Below, piece after piece: positions 53,004 through 60,553 of a stretch of DNA of 64,000 nt. The stretch spans positions 1 through 64,000 of the forward strand of contig NZ_CAMUES010000003.1 in assembly GCF_947087965.1 (NCBI RefSeq), in the 5' to 3' direction. This DNA comes from an uncultured Mobiluncus sp. Its GTDB lineage: Bacteria > Actinomycetota > Actinomycetes > Actinomycetales > Actinomycetaceae. The notes below the pieces were generated by a model that saw only the letters and a program-made list of their open reading frames with translations, was not told the DNA's origin and ran no database searches. Position numbers and translations under genes: made by a program. The number at the start of each line of letters is the position of its first letter. The first letter of the stretch is position 1.

Positions 53004-54671
53004 TCATTTTACTGATTCTTCTTGTTTCAGTTGGTGGGCTGCCTTGGCTGCCCCCAACAAAGTAGGCTCTTCTTGTTCACCAAAATCTGGTGTCCCAGGT
53101 TCGATACTAGACTCGGGCGGGCCGTCATCAGCGTCTTCGGACAGTACGGGCGCATATTTAGCCAACTGGGCGGGGGTGGGTTCGGGGGCTGGTGACTCCC
53201 GCAGCCCCAGGCGGGAAAGATGCTTGTGGTAAACCTCGGCCTCCTCATAGTAGCCTTTGAACACGCATGACGGTCTGCCCTCCAACTCTGCCGTGCCACA
53301 CCCCCGAGACGCACCCTTATCGTCACGCACCCAATCGGGCACTTCCGGTACAGAATCCGGGCTAGAAAAGGCGTGTCCGCGGGCCGTCCGGCCAGGGTTA
53401 GCACCCAACAGGAGCCGGTTAGGTAGCGTCATTTTCAACGGCACCGAGATACCTGTGTTGGCTTGCGCCATTTGGGTTGCTAACAGTACACGGATACCCG
53501 CGAACCTCATTTCGGCAGCAATTTTTTGCAACACAGACTTAATCGACGCAATATTCGTATTGTATTCGATGGCTTCTTGTCGCAGAGGGTGATCTTTCGG
53601 TAACGATTTTGGTTCTTCCGTATAGGTGAAGGTTTGTTGTACCTCGTCCATTACTACCAGTAGCGGTTTGGGGCGTACTTCTGGTGGGAGTTCCAGGATT
53701 TTTTGTTTATCATACCGGTGCAGGACTTCTACCCGTTTTTGTCCTTCCTCATACACGATTTTGAGCATGGCCAGGATATGTCTGGGGGTGGTCACGCCGA
53801 ATCCGCCGTCTATCACCCACGGTTTGCACCACGTGTAGTCGACAGATTTTGCTGCCGTAGTCGACACCGCTATCTGCCAGCCTTTAGTGAAAGCGTCATA
53901 TATCATAGCGTTCACCGCGACAGACTTGCCAGAGTTTGGTGTACCCACCACCATGAGTCCGGCGGAGGATTCTAGGTCGATACTGAACGGCTGGTTGGGG
54001 CGATCCTTGTGCCCTAGACTGTAGCCGAGACGTAGTTCCCAAGTTTTATCATCTTTGCTGTCCCACGGGAACGGGTAGGCGGGGTTGAATGTCCAGAGTT
54101 TCCCGGCGACAACATGGCCTTCTAGGGTGGCTGGGTCGATGTTTACGTACCAGCCTGGTCCGCCAATCATTTGGGCGGCCTCGTCGAGTTTTTGTGCATG
54201 TTTTGACGGCATGTAGGTGGGGGGTAGTTTTACCCAATAGCCTGCTTTGTTTTCGGGACGTATGTCTATTTCCCACGTTTTGCAGCCGAGTGCGGCGGCG
54301 AGGGCTTCGCGTGCCCGGTAGGTTTCTTCTTCCATGCGGCGCATGGTGGCACGGTAGGTGGTGAGGTTTACGTCGGTGACCCTCCAGCCTTCGTGAAGGA
54401 CTTCGAGTCGGCCTATGGCTGCGGGTATTCCTGACGTTTTCAGGGTGCGGTCTAAATATACTTGCATGACCCCGCCACTGTTTGTGTCGTCGGTAGCGGT
54501 GGTAGTGGTGGTGTCGAGGTCGCGTTGAATAATGGCGTATCCGGCGTTTAAATCGATGTTGGTGATAGCCCATTCTTCGCCTTGGGTTTCCCGAATTTTT
54601 TGCGCCAATGGACGGGTGTGCAGGTCTGGGTTGAATCCTGAGGGTAGTTTGATACGTGCGGTTTGCAACAT
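53004..54671 (-). CDS. second FtsK/SpoIIIE-type ATPase
   Basis: The protein has 555 residues and no membrane helix. Walker A is VVGTPNSGKSVAVN near 248, Walker B LLVVMDEVQQ near 350, with RVLLATQMAQ after it, as in FtsK/TraB-like motors. The N-terminal 230 residues have no assigned fold; the tail is acidic and Pro-rich. It could be the soluble motor of a double-strand DNA transfer system or a coupling-protein partner of the membrane FtsK-type protein at 11838. The first 20 codons are duplicated directly upstream (54675-54761). Confidence 0.8.
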   Translation of the reverse strand: MLQTARIKLPSGFNPDLHTRPLAQKIRETQGEEWAITNIDLNAGYAIIQRDLDTTTTTATDDTNSGGVMQVYLDRTLKTSGIPAAIGRLEVLHEGWRVTDVNLTTYRATMRRMEEETYRAREALAAALGCKTWEIDIRPENKAGYWVKLPPTYMPSKHAQKLDEAAQMIGGPGWYVNIDPATLEGHVVAGKLWTFNPAYPFPWDSKDDKTWELRLGYSLGHKDRPNQPFSIDLESSAGLMVVGTPNSGKSVAVNAMIYDAFTKGWQIAVSTTAAKSVDYTWCKPWVIDGGFGVTTPRHILAMLKIVYEEGQKRVEVLHRYDKQKILELPPEVRPKPLLVVMDEVQQTFTYTEEPKSLPKDHPLRQEAIEYNTNIASIKSVLQKIAAEMRFAGIRVLLATQMAQANTGISVPLKMTLPNRLLLGANPGRTARGHAFSSPDSVPEVPDWVRDDKGASRGCGTAELEGRPSCVFKGYYEEAEVYHKHLSRLGLRESPAPEPTPAQLAKYAPVLSEDADDGPPESSIEPGTPDFGEQEEPTLLGAAKAAHQLKQEESVK

Positions 54672-54674
54672 GAC

Positions 54675-54761
54675 CTATCGCCTCCCTATGTTGGTAAACA
54701 TACGGGTGTGTAGGTCTGGGTTGAATCCTGTGGGTAGTTTGATGCGTGCGGTTTGCAACAT
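54675..54761 (-). CDS. 28-aa upstream ORF, duplicate of the FtsK gene 5' end
   Basis: The frame from ATG 54761, behind GGGAGGGAATAAACCC, encodes MLQTARIKLPTGFNPDLHTR and then diverges to MFTNIGRR and stop. The first 20 residues differ from the FtsK-type protein's N-terminus only at one position (T for S). The DNA repeat is about 60 bp. The stop lies 3 nt before the real ATG, so the mini-ORF may couple translation or be a by-product of a tandem duplication. Confidence 0.6.
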   Translation of the reverse strand: MLQTARIKLPTGFNPDLHTRMFTNIGRR

Positions 54762-54765
54762 GGGT

Positions 54766-55593
54766 TTATTCCCTCCCCATACTGATGGTGTTGATTAGGG
54801 TTTTGGTTTCCGGGTCCGGATGCCACACGCTTATCCCGTAATGTATCGCGGTGGTGCTTTCAACCCTCGCCAACTCGTTCCTCTCCCACCCCGGAATCAG
54901 CAGAATCTTGTCCACGGTTTTGATAATCCTGGCGAGGCTGTAGAGTTTTTCTCCCCAGTCCGGCCCAGACACAGGCGGCAGCACAGGCTGATACCCGGAC
55001 TGTTCCACCAACTCAGCCACACGACCTAGGATACTGGTATTGTTGGGGCCGATGAGATAGATTTTTGGGGTTTTCGCTGCCTGTCCGGGTAGGAGCCAAC
55101 CGTCAGGGTCTAGTGTTCCTGCCTGCCGCCTACCGGTGGGGGTAGGGTCGCCCCGCCAAGTCGAAACAGCCCTAACGGTTTCATACAGTCCCCCGGTCGC
55201 GGCCTCCAACAAGTCAAGCCCGAGCCGCTGGTTACCGTCAGGGGCACACACCGTAATATAGGTGTTTTCGCGGGTGAGGGCGGCCGGCACAAACGGATGC
55301 GGAGTTTTCACATACCGGTCGGGGATAGTCGCATATAAGGCGGGCTTTACGGGGGCGACAGAGTTCTTCCACGTTTCCGCCACACATTCAACCAGGATAG
55401 GGTCTTTATGCTGGTAGAGGATTTCAGGCCAGCTGGTTTCTTTCACCGCCGCACCATACACGTACTGGAACCATGCCCCGAGCGGGTGGCAATATTTGTA
55501 TCCGACCGTGCCGTTTTCGGCCACGACCAGCCCTGTTTTCGGATTGTTGGGGTGTTCGCCCCAGTTGAGGCCAGTTTTGATGAGGACACTCAC
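54766..55593 (-). CDS. protein with C-terminal DUF4406-like nucleotide-binding domain, 275 aa
   Basis: GTG at 55593 follows AAGGAGTCTGTAAC; upstream frame is open but overlaps another gene. The N-terminal ~150 residues are unknown. The C-terminal part (IYLIGPNNTSILGRVAELVE, later VDKILLIPGWERNELARVES) follows the DUF4406 / nucleoside 2-deoxyribosyltransferase-like fold seen in phage proteins. It may act on nucleotides or bind them. It ends 4 nt before the 28-aa upstream ORF start region. Confidence 0.6.
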   Translation of the reverse strand: MSVLIKTGLNWGEHPNNPKTGLVVAENGTVGYKYCHPLGAWFQYVYGAAVKETSWPEILYQHKDPILVECVAETWKNSVAPVKPALYATIPDRYVKTPHPFVPAALTRENTYITVCAPDGNQRLGLDLLEAATGGLYETVRAVSTWRGDPTPTGRRQAGTLDPDGWLLPGQAAKTPKIYLIGPNNTSILGRVAELVEQSGYQPVLPPVSGPDWGEKLYSLARIIKTVDKILLIPGWERNELARVESTTAIHYGISVWHPDPETKTLINTISMGRE

Positions 55594-55609
55594 GTTACAG
55601 ACTCCTTGC

Positions 55610-56059
55610 CTATGTTTCGCTGCTCTTGTTGTTTCCGTGTGGGGGCGTGGGTGTACGGTTGGCGGCCGTAACCAAATATGGCCCGCCGTCACATCCCGCC
55701 GGTCCCATTTGGCAGGTTTTCGGAACAGACTTGGACGAGGTCAGATAGTATTGGCCGCATTTGTCACAAATCACTAAATTTGTGGCCGGTTTACTGTTAC
55801 GCAAAAGCGACAGCATGGGAGCATGTCCGGCTATCAGCCCTCTGTCGTCGGGGCCGATATGTGCCCTAGCAAGCATGCCGGAAACGCTGGGGTCGCCCCG
55901 TTTTTTTTCTAAATCGTCTAGGTTGACTGTTTTCGTGATTTCGAGGATGGCTAAACATATTGCGGCTGCCCTGGCTGGGGCGGGCGCTTCCGGGGGAACA
56001 TCAAACCAAAACTCGCCGTCTGGTGCCCCTTTAGGTTTGCTCGTTTTTTTCACCGCCAT
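55610..56059 (-). CDS. Cys-cluster protein with tag-like N-terminus, 149 aa
   Basis: ATG at 56059 follows GGAGAGTTGACGTT and overlaps the RuvC-like gene by 10 nt. Residues 6-17 read SKPKGAPDGEFW, close to the PKGTSKGGQF tag of the MORN-repeat proteins. A C-terminal cluster CDKCGQYYL...C...C may bind zinc. The last codons run through the boundary motif (55635-55645) as TPPHGNNKSSET. Function is unknown. Confidence 0.6.
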   Translation of the reverse strand: MAVKKTSKPKGAPDGEFWFDVPPEAPAPARAAAICLAILEITKTVNLDDLEKKRGDPSVSGMLARAHIGPDDRGLIAGHAPMLSLLRNSKPATNLVICDKCGQYYLTSSKSVPKTCQMGPAGCDGGPYLVTAANRTPTPPHGNNKSSET

Positions 56060-56616
56060 AACGTCAACTCTCCGTCTGGCCATTCGATACGGTCGATAGT
56101 TTTTCCCCGCCATGTTCCGGGCGGGTTAATCAGCCCTAAACGGTGCATCCCCATGAGGGCGAGTATGGTCGCGTCAGCCACATCGTTGTTAGCCAGTTTT
56201 CGTCCCACGAATTGTTCGGCAACGTTTTGGACAGATTTTTTCCCCGCCATTCCGGTGCCGGTCGCCCACAGTTTTAACGTTTTTGGTGCAGCGACCGCTA
56301 TCGGAATCTCTAGTTCTTGTAGCCAGATAGTGAGTTGATAGTAGAGTGCGGCCCGTTCCCAAACTGAGGTGGATACCGAGTTGTAGGACGGTCCTTCCAC
56401 TACCACCAGGGCATGGTTAGATATGGTGCCGAGGATAAGGTTGGCGAGCGTATAGATACGCTGGGTTTGTTGCATCCATGTGTCTTGCCGGTGTCCGACC
56501 GTTTTCGGGTTGTGGAATTTCCACATTCCGCGCTTAGTGTCGTAAACGGCTATACCGGTTGAGGTCAGGGACAAATCTACCCCAACCACATGTCTAAGCG
56601 CACCGTCCGCAACCAT
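56050..56616 (-). CDS. RuvC-like Holliday junction resolvase
   Basis: The protein has 188 residues. HVVGVDLSLTSTGIAVYD gives the first catalytic Asp, ALVVVEGPSYNS the Glu, KSVQNVAEQF lies in the helical part, and NDVADATILALMG the C-terminal Asp pair, the order of the RuvC fold used by phage resolvases. It would resolve branched intermediates during recombination or replication of the element. ATG 56616 is 5 nt after the YqaJ gene stop, so the genes are coupled. Confidence 0.82.
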   Translation of the reverse strand: MVADGALRHVVGVDLSLTSTGIAVYDTKRGMWKFHNPKTVGHRQDTWMQQTQRIYTLANLILGTISNHALVVVEGPSYNSVSTSVWERAALYYQLTIWLQELEIPIAVAAPKTLKLWATGTGMAGKKSVQNVAEQFVGRKLANNDVADATILALMGMHRLGLINPPGTWRGKTIDRIEWPDGELTLWR

Positions 56617-56621
56617 ACTTT

Positions 56622-57548
56622 TTAGGCCCTCGCCTCTAGCAGGATACGGGCTTCAGACACACCCTTCGGGTTGGTCGTGACGAACGGGGCAGCGTCACCG
56701 CGAGCCTGCCTCTTTGCGACTTTCGCACCGTTGAAGGTCGCAGCCTGGGCACAGCCCATAAAATCGGCAAGACGATTCTTCACCCCGACCAGCCGCCGGT
56801 CGGCCTGTTTCGACGCTTCCAACGCATCAACCCAGTCTTTCGCCAGGCCGGAGTCTATTTCCACGTTTTCACCCTCGTGAATGTCCGGGTGCAATTGGCG
56901 GATCATTTCATAGGTAGAGTCGGTCGTATCAATATCGGGCTCAACCCCGCTAGTTAGGGAGTCGATAAAGGCCCGTCCGGCGTTGAGGGCCTGAGCGATA
57001 AACTGTTCGTCTCGGCGTATCTCATAATATTTGACCGTGTTATACCCCATGATCGCCACCAGGTAGCACAAGTCGAGTCCGAGGGTGGAGAGATACCATT
57101 GGATTTGTGCGAAATAGGTGGGCGGGATAGCGTCGCTACCGTCTTCGGGGTCGCCCCATACCCAAATCATTGACGGTTCGACTGTTTTGATTTCGATAAT
57201 GCCAATCTTTTTTCGACTGTCGGTGGGGGTGATGAATCGGTCGGGTTCGGCTATCTGCCAGGGGCGGGTTTTTGACTGCCAACAGCCGCCTCGCATTGTC
57301 CGATATTCGGGATAATCTTGCTCGAACAGGTTTGCGGCGGTTTGTTCGAGGCCGTGTCCGATTGCTGCCCGTACCGGGTTCATGGTTTTTGGGGCGGCAC
57401 CTTTTTTTTCATGCCATAGCGCATAGTGGGATTTCCAGGGGGATAGCCCCATGATGGCTCCGATTTCTGAGCCTCCGATTTTGTTGCGCCGCTGGTCGAG
57501 CCATTCGATAGAGCCGGCGGGGAACATTTTTATCATTCGTGCGTCCAT
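56622..57548 (-). CDS. YqaJ-like viral recombinase (lambda-exonuclease type)
   Basis: The protein has 308 residues from ATG 57548, behind AAAAGGTGACCATT. The YqaJ pattern is clear: KIGGSEIGAIMGLSPWKSHY, LWHEKKG, then IGIIEIKTVEPSM (E-x-K catalytic) and YFAQIQWYL. These 5'-3' exonucleases act with a RecT/Bet-like annealase, which I do not see here. It heads the RuvC-like / Cys-cluster operon. The motif at 57621-57632 is upstream, inside the end of the preceding gene. Confidence 0.85.
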   Translation of the reverse strand: MDARMIKMFPAGSIEWLDQRRNKIGGSEIGAIMGLSPWKSHYALWHEKKGAAPKTMNPVRAAIGHGLEQTAANLFEQDYPEYRTMRGGCWQSKTRPWQIAEPDRFITPTDSRKKIGIIEIKTVEPSMIWVWGDPEDGSDAIPPTYFAQIQWYLSTLGLDLCYLVAIMGYNTVKYYEIRRDEQFIAQALNAGRAFIDSLTSGVEPDIDTTDSTYEMIRQLHPDIHEGENVEIDSGLAKDWVDALEASKQADRRLVGVKNRLADFMGCAQAATFNGAKVAKRQARGDAAPFVTTNPKGVSEARILLEARA

Positions 57549-57594
57549 AATGGTCACCTTTTCTGTGTGTCCCCTCACCTTTTCGGGGTGGGGG

Positions 57595-57906
57595 TTATAT
57601 TTTTGTTTCCTTACCCGTATCCGTGTGGGGGGAGTTTTCGTGGCCGTCTACCAGAGCGATTAGGTCGGTGATGACCGAGTATGCTTCGGTCAGCCCATCC
57701 CTATACCCCACCTCATAAACCGGGAATTCAGCATGGGGGAGCCCCCGCTGGGCAGTATCAATGAGGGTGGCGATAATGGTCGCGGCCTCACCTAACAGGC
57801 TCGTGGTGTCCCCGGTTTGGGGGATGGGTAGGACTGGTGGCTGGCGTTCCTCCCGCGAGGTCAACAGTCGGGTGAGTAGCCCAAATTTTTGTTTACTTTC
57901 CGTCAT
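57595..57906 (-). CDS. hypothetical protein, 103 aa
   Basis: ATG at 57906 lies 7 nt from the left arm of the palindrome at 57914-57937 and has no Shine-Dalgarno box. The product starts MTESKQKFGLLTRLL, has a helical hydrophobic centre (TSLLGEAATIIATLIDTAQ) and no known domain. It probably begins the leftward operon of YqaJ-like, RuvC-like and following genes. Confidence 0.62.
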   Translation of the reverse strand: MTESKQKFGLLTRLLTSREERQPPVLPIPQTGDTTSLLGEAATIIATLIDTAQRGLPHAEFPVYEVGYRDGLTEAYSVITDLIALVDGHENSPHTDTGKETKI

Positions 57907-57913
57907 ACGGTTC

Positions 57914-57937
57914 ACCGTGTGGGGCACCCCACACGGT
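57914..57937. promoter_or_regulatory. perfect palindromic boundary motif between divergent genes
   Basis: ACCGTGTGGGG, CA, CCCCACACGGT: a perfect inverted repeat. The two start codons (minus-strand ATG at 57906, plus-strand ATG at 57945) are each exactly 7 nt from the outer end of an arm. It is the clearest case of the element-wide motif and shows that each arm acts toward the gene it faces. It is a likely operator for a dimeric protein. Confidence 0.62.
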
Positions 57938-57944
57938 TGCAGGT

Positions 57945-58874
57945 ATGGTTAGACCTCGCGATACTTGGTTTTGTTTAGATTGCGGACGCCAGTTTTACCG
58001 TCCGAAAGCACAATATTTGCGTTCCAACAGGCTATGTGTGGACTGTAACAAGGCTTTGTGGGCGACAAAAAAACGGGACGACGCCAAATGCGCCCAATGC
58101 GGGGCGAGATTCGAAAACCCCCCGAAACAGTCTCGCAAATATTGCCCGGAATGTTCCTATTCTGGACGCCACCCTGTGCGGGGGGAAACAGATCTTGCCA
58201 CCACGCATCCTGAGATAGCCCGCCAGCTTGCGGATCCTAGCCTGGCGGTGAATCTTATGTCCGGTTCAGCTAAAGAGCAAGAGTGGGTGTGCAAAAAGTG
58301 CGGGAACCATTTTGTTCGCACCGTACAGTCGATGGTGGCATCTACCGGCTTGTGTGTGTCTTGTGTCCGTAAAGGGGCAAGCCATCCTGGGTTTGCTTCG
58401 TTCCGGGTGAAACCGGGGGTGAATAGTGCCGACACGTTTTTCCCTGAACTTGTCCGGTTTGTGGCCCCAGATTCGCCACTATCTATGCGGGATGTGGCTG
58501 TGAAGTCAAACCGTGCCCTGTTGTGGGTGTGTCCCCAATGCGAGAAACATTATGAGCGGACTATGAGCCGGCAGGGGATTGCGGCAAACCTACTGTGTAC
58601 AGAGTGTCGCGAGGCTCATTTGACCCGCCAATACCGCAACAAGAAAACGTATCGCCTGTTTTTGCCTGACCGCAACGCGGTGTTTGTTTTCCAAGCCCGC
58701 ACCCACCCTGGGCTAGTAATCGATTTGGATGCGAAACGCAATGTTATCGGGTTGGAGATTGTTGGCGACGAATGGCGCATGACCGGCAGTGAGATTGATG
58801 CCCTTTCCCTGCCTGACGGGGCTAGGAGCGTGTTGCGCCAGTTCATGAAAACCGAGGCTGCCCCCACACGGTGA
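57945..58874 (+). CDS. multi zinc-ribbon protein with DUF2283-like C-terminus
   Basis: The protein has 309 residues. At least four Cys4 knuckles: FCLDCGRQF...CVDC, CAQCGARF...CPEC, WVCKKCGNHF...CVSC and WVCPQCEKHY...CTEC. The stretch TTHPEIARQLADPS before the third matches the treble-clef domain of DUF4379. The end (VIDLDAKRNVIGLEIVGDEW) looks like DUF2283. It is probably a nucleic-acid-binding protein. No Shine-Dalgarno box: the palindrome arm ends 7 nt before ATG. The last codons APTR and stop are themselves a copy of the motif (CCCCCACACGGTGA). Confidence 0.8.
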   Translation: MVRPRDTWFCLDCGRQFYRPKAQYLRSNRLCVDCNKALWATKKRDDAKCAQCGARFENPPKQSRKYCPECSYSGRHPVRGETDLATTHPEIARQLADPSLAVNLMSGSAKEQEWVCKKCGNHFVRTVQSMVASTGLCVSCVRKGASHPGFASFRVKPGVNSADTFFPELVRFVAPDSPLSMRDVAVKSNRALLWVCPQCEKHYERTMSRQGIAANLLCTECREAHLTRQYRNKKTYRLFLPDRNAVFVFQARTHPGLVIDLDAKRNVIGLEIVGDEWRMTGSEIDALSLPDGARSVLRQFMKTEAAPTR

Positions 58875-58921
58875 GGTGCGAAGAAAAAATACATCTTCGT
58901 TTGATAGGAGAAACACTTTTT

Positions 58922-59305
58922 ATGGAATACAAACTACTCGAACCCTATATCGGTACTACGGTCGTTGACACGGACGACAACATGTTTATCTGCCTGTCGC
59001 AGGTTGGTTCTTCCCAACGGCTTTCTGGACGTATGTGGCTGCATTACCGTGAGGGGCATCCGGTTTTTGTGACCCGTTGGCGTGACCTGATTGGTAGCAA
59101 AAAAGTTCTCACCGACCTGTCTACAGGGAAAAAGTTTTATATCCCTACCGAACCTGGTGAGGGCACTACATTGTTTGATGCTGAGGGTAATCCTTGGCGT
59201 CATGACGGCGAGTATTGGACTAGTGGGGGGCAGCGTCGCCGGTGGGTTTCTCTACTGACCGACATAGGGCCCATGACCGGCGAAACTGTCGAGAACGAAA
59301 ACTAA
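58922..59305 (+). CDS. hypothetical protein, 127 aa
   Basis: ATG at 58922 follows TAGGAGAAACAC with 11-nt spacing. The product (MEYKLLEPYIGTTVVDTDDN...) is a small beta-rich soluble protein with many Gly, Trp and Thr and no known motif. It lies 47 bp after the zinc-ribbon gene and 6 bp before the C5 methyltransferase, so the three plus-strand genes form a probable operon from the palindrome at 57914. Confidence 0.65.
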   Translation: MEYKLLEPYIGTTVVDTDDNMFICLSQVGSSQRLSGRMWLHYREGHPVFVTRWRDLIGSKKVLTDLSTGKKFYIPTEPGEGTTLFDAEGNPWRHDGEYWTSGGQRRRWVSLLTDIGPMTGETVENEN

Positions 59306-59311
59306 CAACCT

Positions 59312-60196
59312 GTGGGACAGTCTACTGTTCGTGTCGCGGAATTGTTCGCGGGCGTAGGTGGTTTCCGTCTGGGTCTGGAAGGCTGGACGGGAGACAAAAT
59401 CGCGCCCGAACATCTGCCTGCGGCTGGCTCGTTTGAGGTGGTGTGGGCTAACCAGTGGGAGCCGCCAGGTAGTGTGTCTCGCCAGTTCGCGGCACGGTGT
59501 TACGAAACCCACTTCGGGCAGGGGAGTGTTATCAATCGGGATATTGCGGCCGTTTTGGATGATGCCCAGGCGGGCCGGTTGCAGATTCCTGATGTTGATT
59601 TGGTGGTGGGTGGTTTTCCTTGCCAGGATTATTCCGTGGCAAAACCGCTGTCCTTTTCGGGCGGTATCGAGGGCAAGAAGGGTGTTTTGTGGTGGCAGAT
59701 TCACCGGTTCTTACAGATGAAAAAGCCGCGTTTTGTGCTGTTAGAAAATGTTGACCGTATTTTAAAATCTCCTGCAAAGCAGCGGGGTCGTGATTTTGCG
59801 ATTATCCTGTCGTCTCTGGCCCGGGAAGGATACTGCGTCAGTTGGAGGATGGTCAATAGTGGCGAGTATGGGTTTGCGCAACGGCGTAAACGTTTGTTTA
59901 TTTTCGCTGAGCTTGCCGGTAGGCAGGATGGGGCCTTGTTTACCAAGATTTTCCCCGATGCGTTCCCGGCGAGGCTTGAAGGCGAGTACAGCGAGTTCGA
60001 TATCGACCCCGACCCTTACAAGGTTAGCCGTGACTTCGGGAAGGGATTAAAGGTTTCCCCTTTTCTTGAGGCCGGTATCATGCAGGCCAGTCACGTCACC
60101 ACTGTGAAGTTTCAGGAAAACTATGACGGGCCTAGCCGCACTCTTGGTGATGTTTTAGTTAGGGATTTCCTACAGGCTGGACAGACACCGGCATGA
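59312..60196 (+). CDS. C5-cytosine methyltransferase, truncated
   Basis: The protein has 294 residues from GTG at 59312. Motif I (VAELFAGVGGFRLGLEG), the catalytic motif IV (GGFPCQDYSVA), ENV motif VI (LLENVDRIL) and motif VIII (QRRKRLFIF) are intact. The target-recognition region is very short and motif IX is not clear; the frame then stops (GQTPA). Motif X lies in the next overlapping ORF (60193-60312). It has lost a segment relative to family length and is probably inactive, unless the two pieces assemble as in naturally split methyltransferases such as M.AquI. Confidence 0.8.
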   Translation: MGQSTVRVAELFAGVGGFRLGLEGWTGDKIAPEHLPAAGSFEVVWANQWEPPGSVSRQFAARCYETHFGQGSVINRDIAAVLDDAQAGRLQIPDVDLVVGGFPCQDYSVAKPLSFSGGIEGKKGVLWWQIHRFLQMKKPRFVLLENVDRILKSPAKQRGRDFAIILSSLAREGYCVSWRMVNSGEYGFAQRRKRLFIFAELAGRQDGALFTKIFPDAFPARLEGEYSEFDIDPDPYKVSRDFGKGLKVSPFLEAGIMQASHVTTVKFQENYDGPSRTLGDVLVRDFLQAGQTPA

Positions 60197-60312
60197 CCGA
60201 TGGAAACCGGGCCTTTTGCATGGGCAACGCCCTGGTGGTCGGAGTGGTTCACCGTATCGGACGAGCCCTGGCTACTCAACTGTGCCGGTCAGAATATTCT
60301 CTGACTGTGTGA
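60193..60312 (+). CDS. 39-aa ORF carrying C5 methyltransferase motif X
   Basis: ATG at 60193 overlaps the stop of the truncated methyltransferase (ATGA). The peptide reads AFCMGNALVVGVVHRIG, motif X, which normally closes the AdoMet pocket at the C-terminus of such enzymes. It is thus the displaced end of the same gene in another frame. The arrangement allows coupled translation, but decay by deletion plus frameshift is the simpler explanation. Confidence 0.62.
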   Translation: MTDGNRAFCMGNALVVGVVHRIGRALATQLCRSEYSLTV

Positions 60313-60315
60313 TGT

Positions 60316-60516
60316 TCATTCGCTGTAGCGTTCCATCCACTCGTCAAGATCAGTTTTGCGTATCCGGTAGTGTCCCCGCTGCCCTAACTGGTGGAATTTG
60401 AGGTGCTGTTCGGGGTCGATTGTGTGCATGGCGCGGGTCAAAGTTTGCCTAGACCAGCCAGTAATCTTTACCGCCTGCGGCAGGGTCACCCATTCTTGTT
60501 TCACTACGGTTTCCAC
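60316..60516 (-). CDS. excisionase-like HTH protein, 66 aa
   Basis: GTG at 60516 follows GGAAGGACGATTC. The product has a winged-helix/MerR-like pattern: WVTLPQAVKITGWSRQTLTRA and YRIRKTDLDEWMERY, typical of small excisionase-family DNA-binding proteins. Its place 37 bp downstream of the integrase gene and in the same direction supports a role in directing excision. The boundary motif at 60555-60567 overlaps the integrase stop and lies upstream. Confidence 0.75.
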   Translation of the reverse strand: METVVKQEWVTLPQAVKITGWSRQTLTRAMHTIDPEQHLKFHQLGQRGHYRIRKTDLDEWMERYSE

Positions 60517-60553
60517 GAATCGTCCTTCCGGGGAGGGGCTTGTTTTTCGTGTG

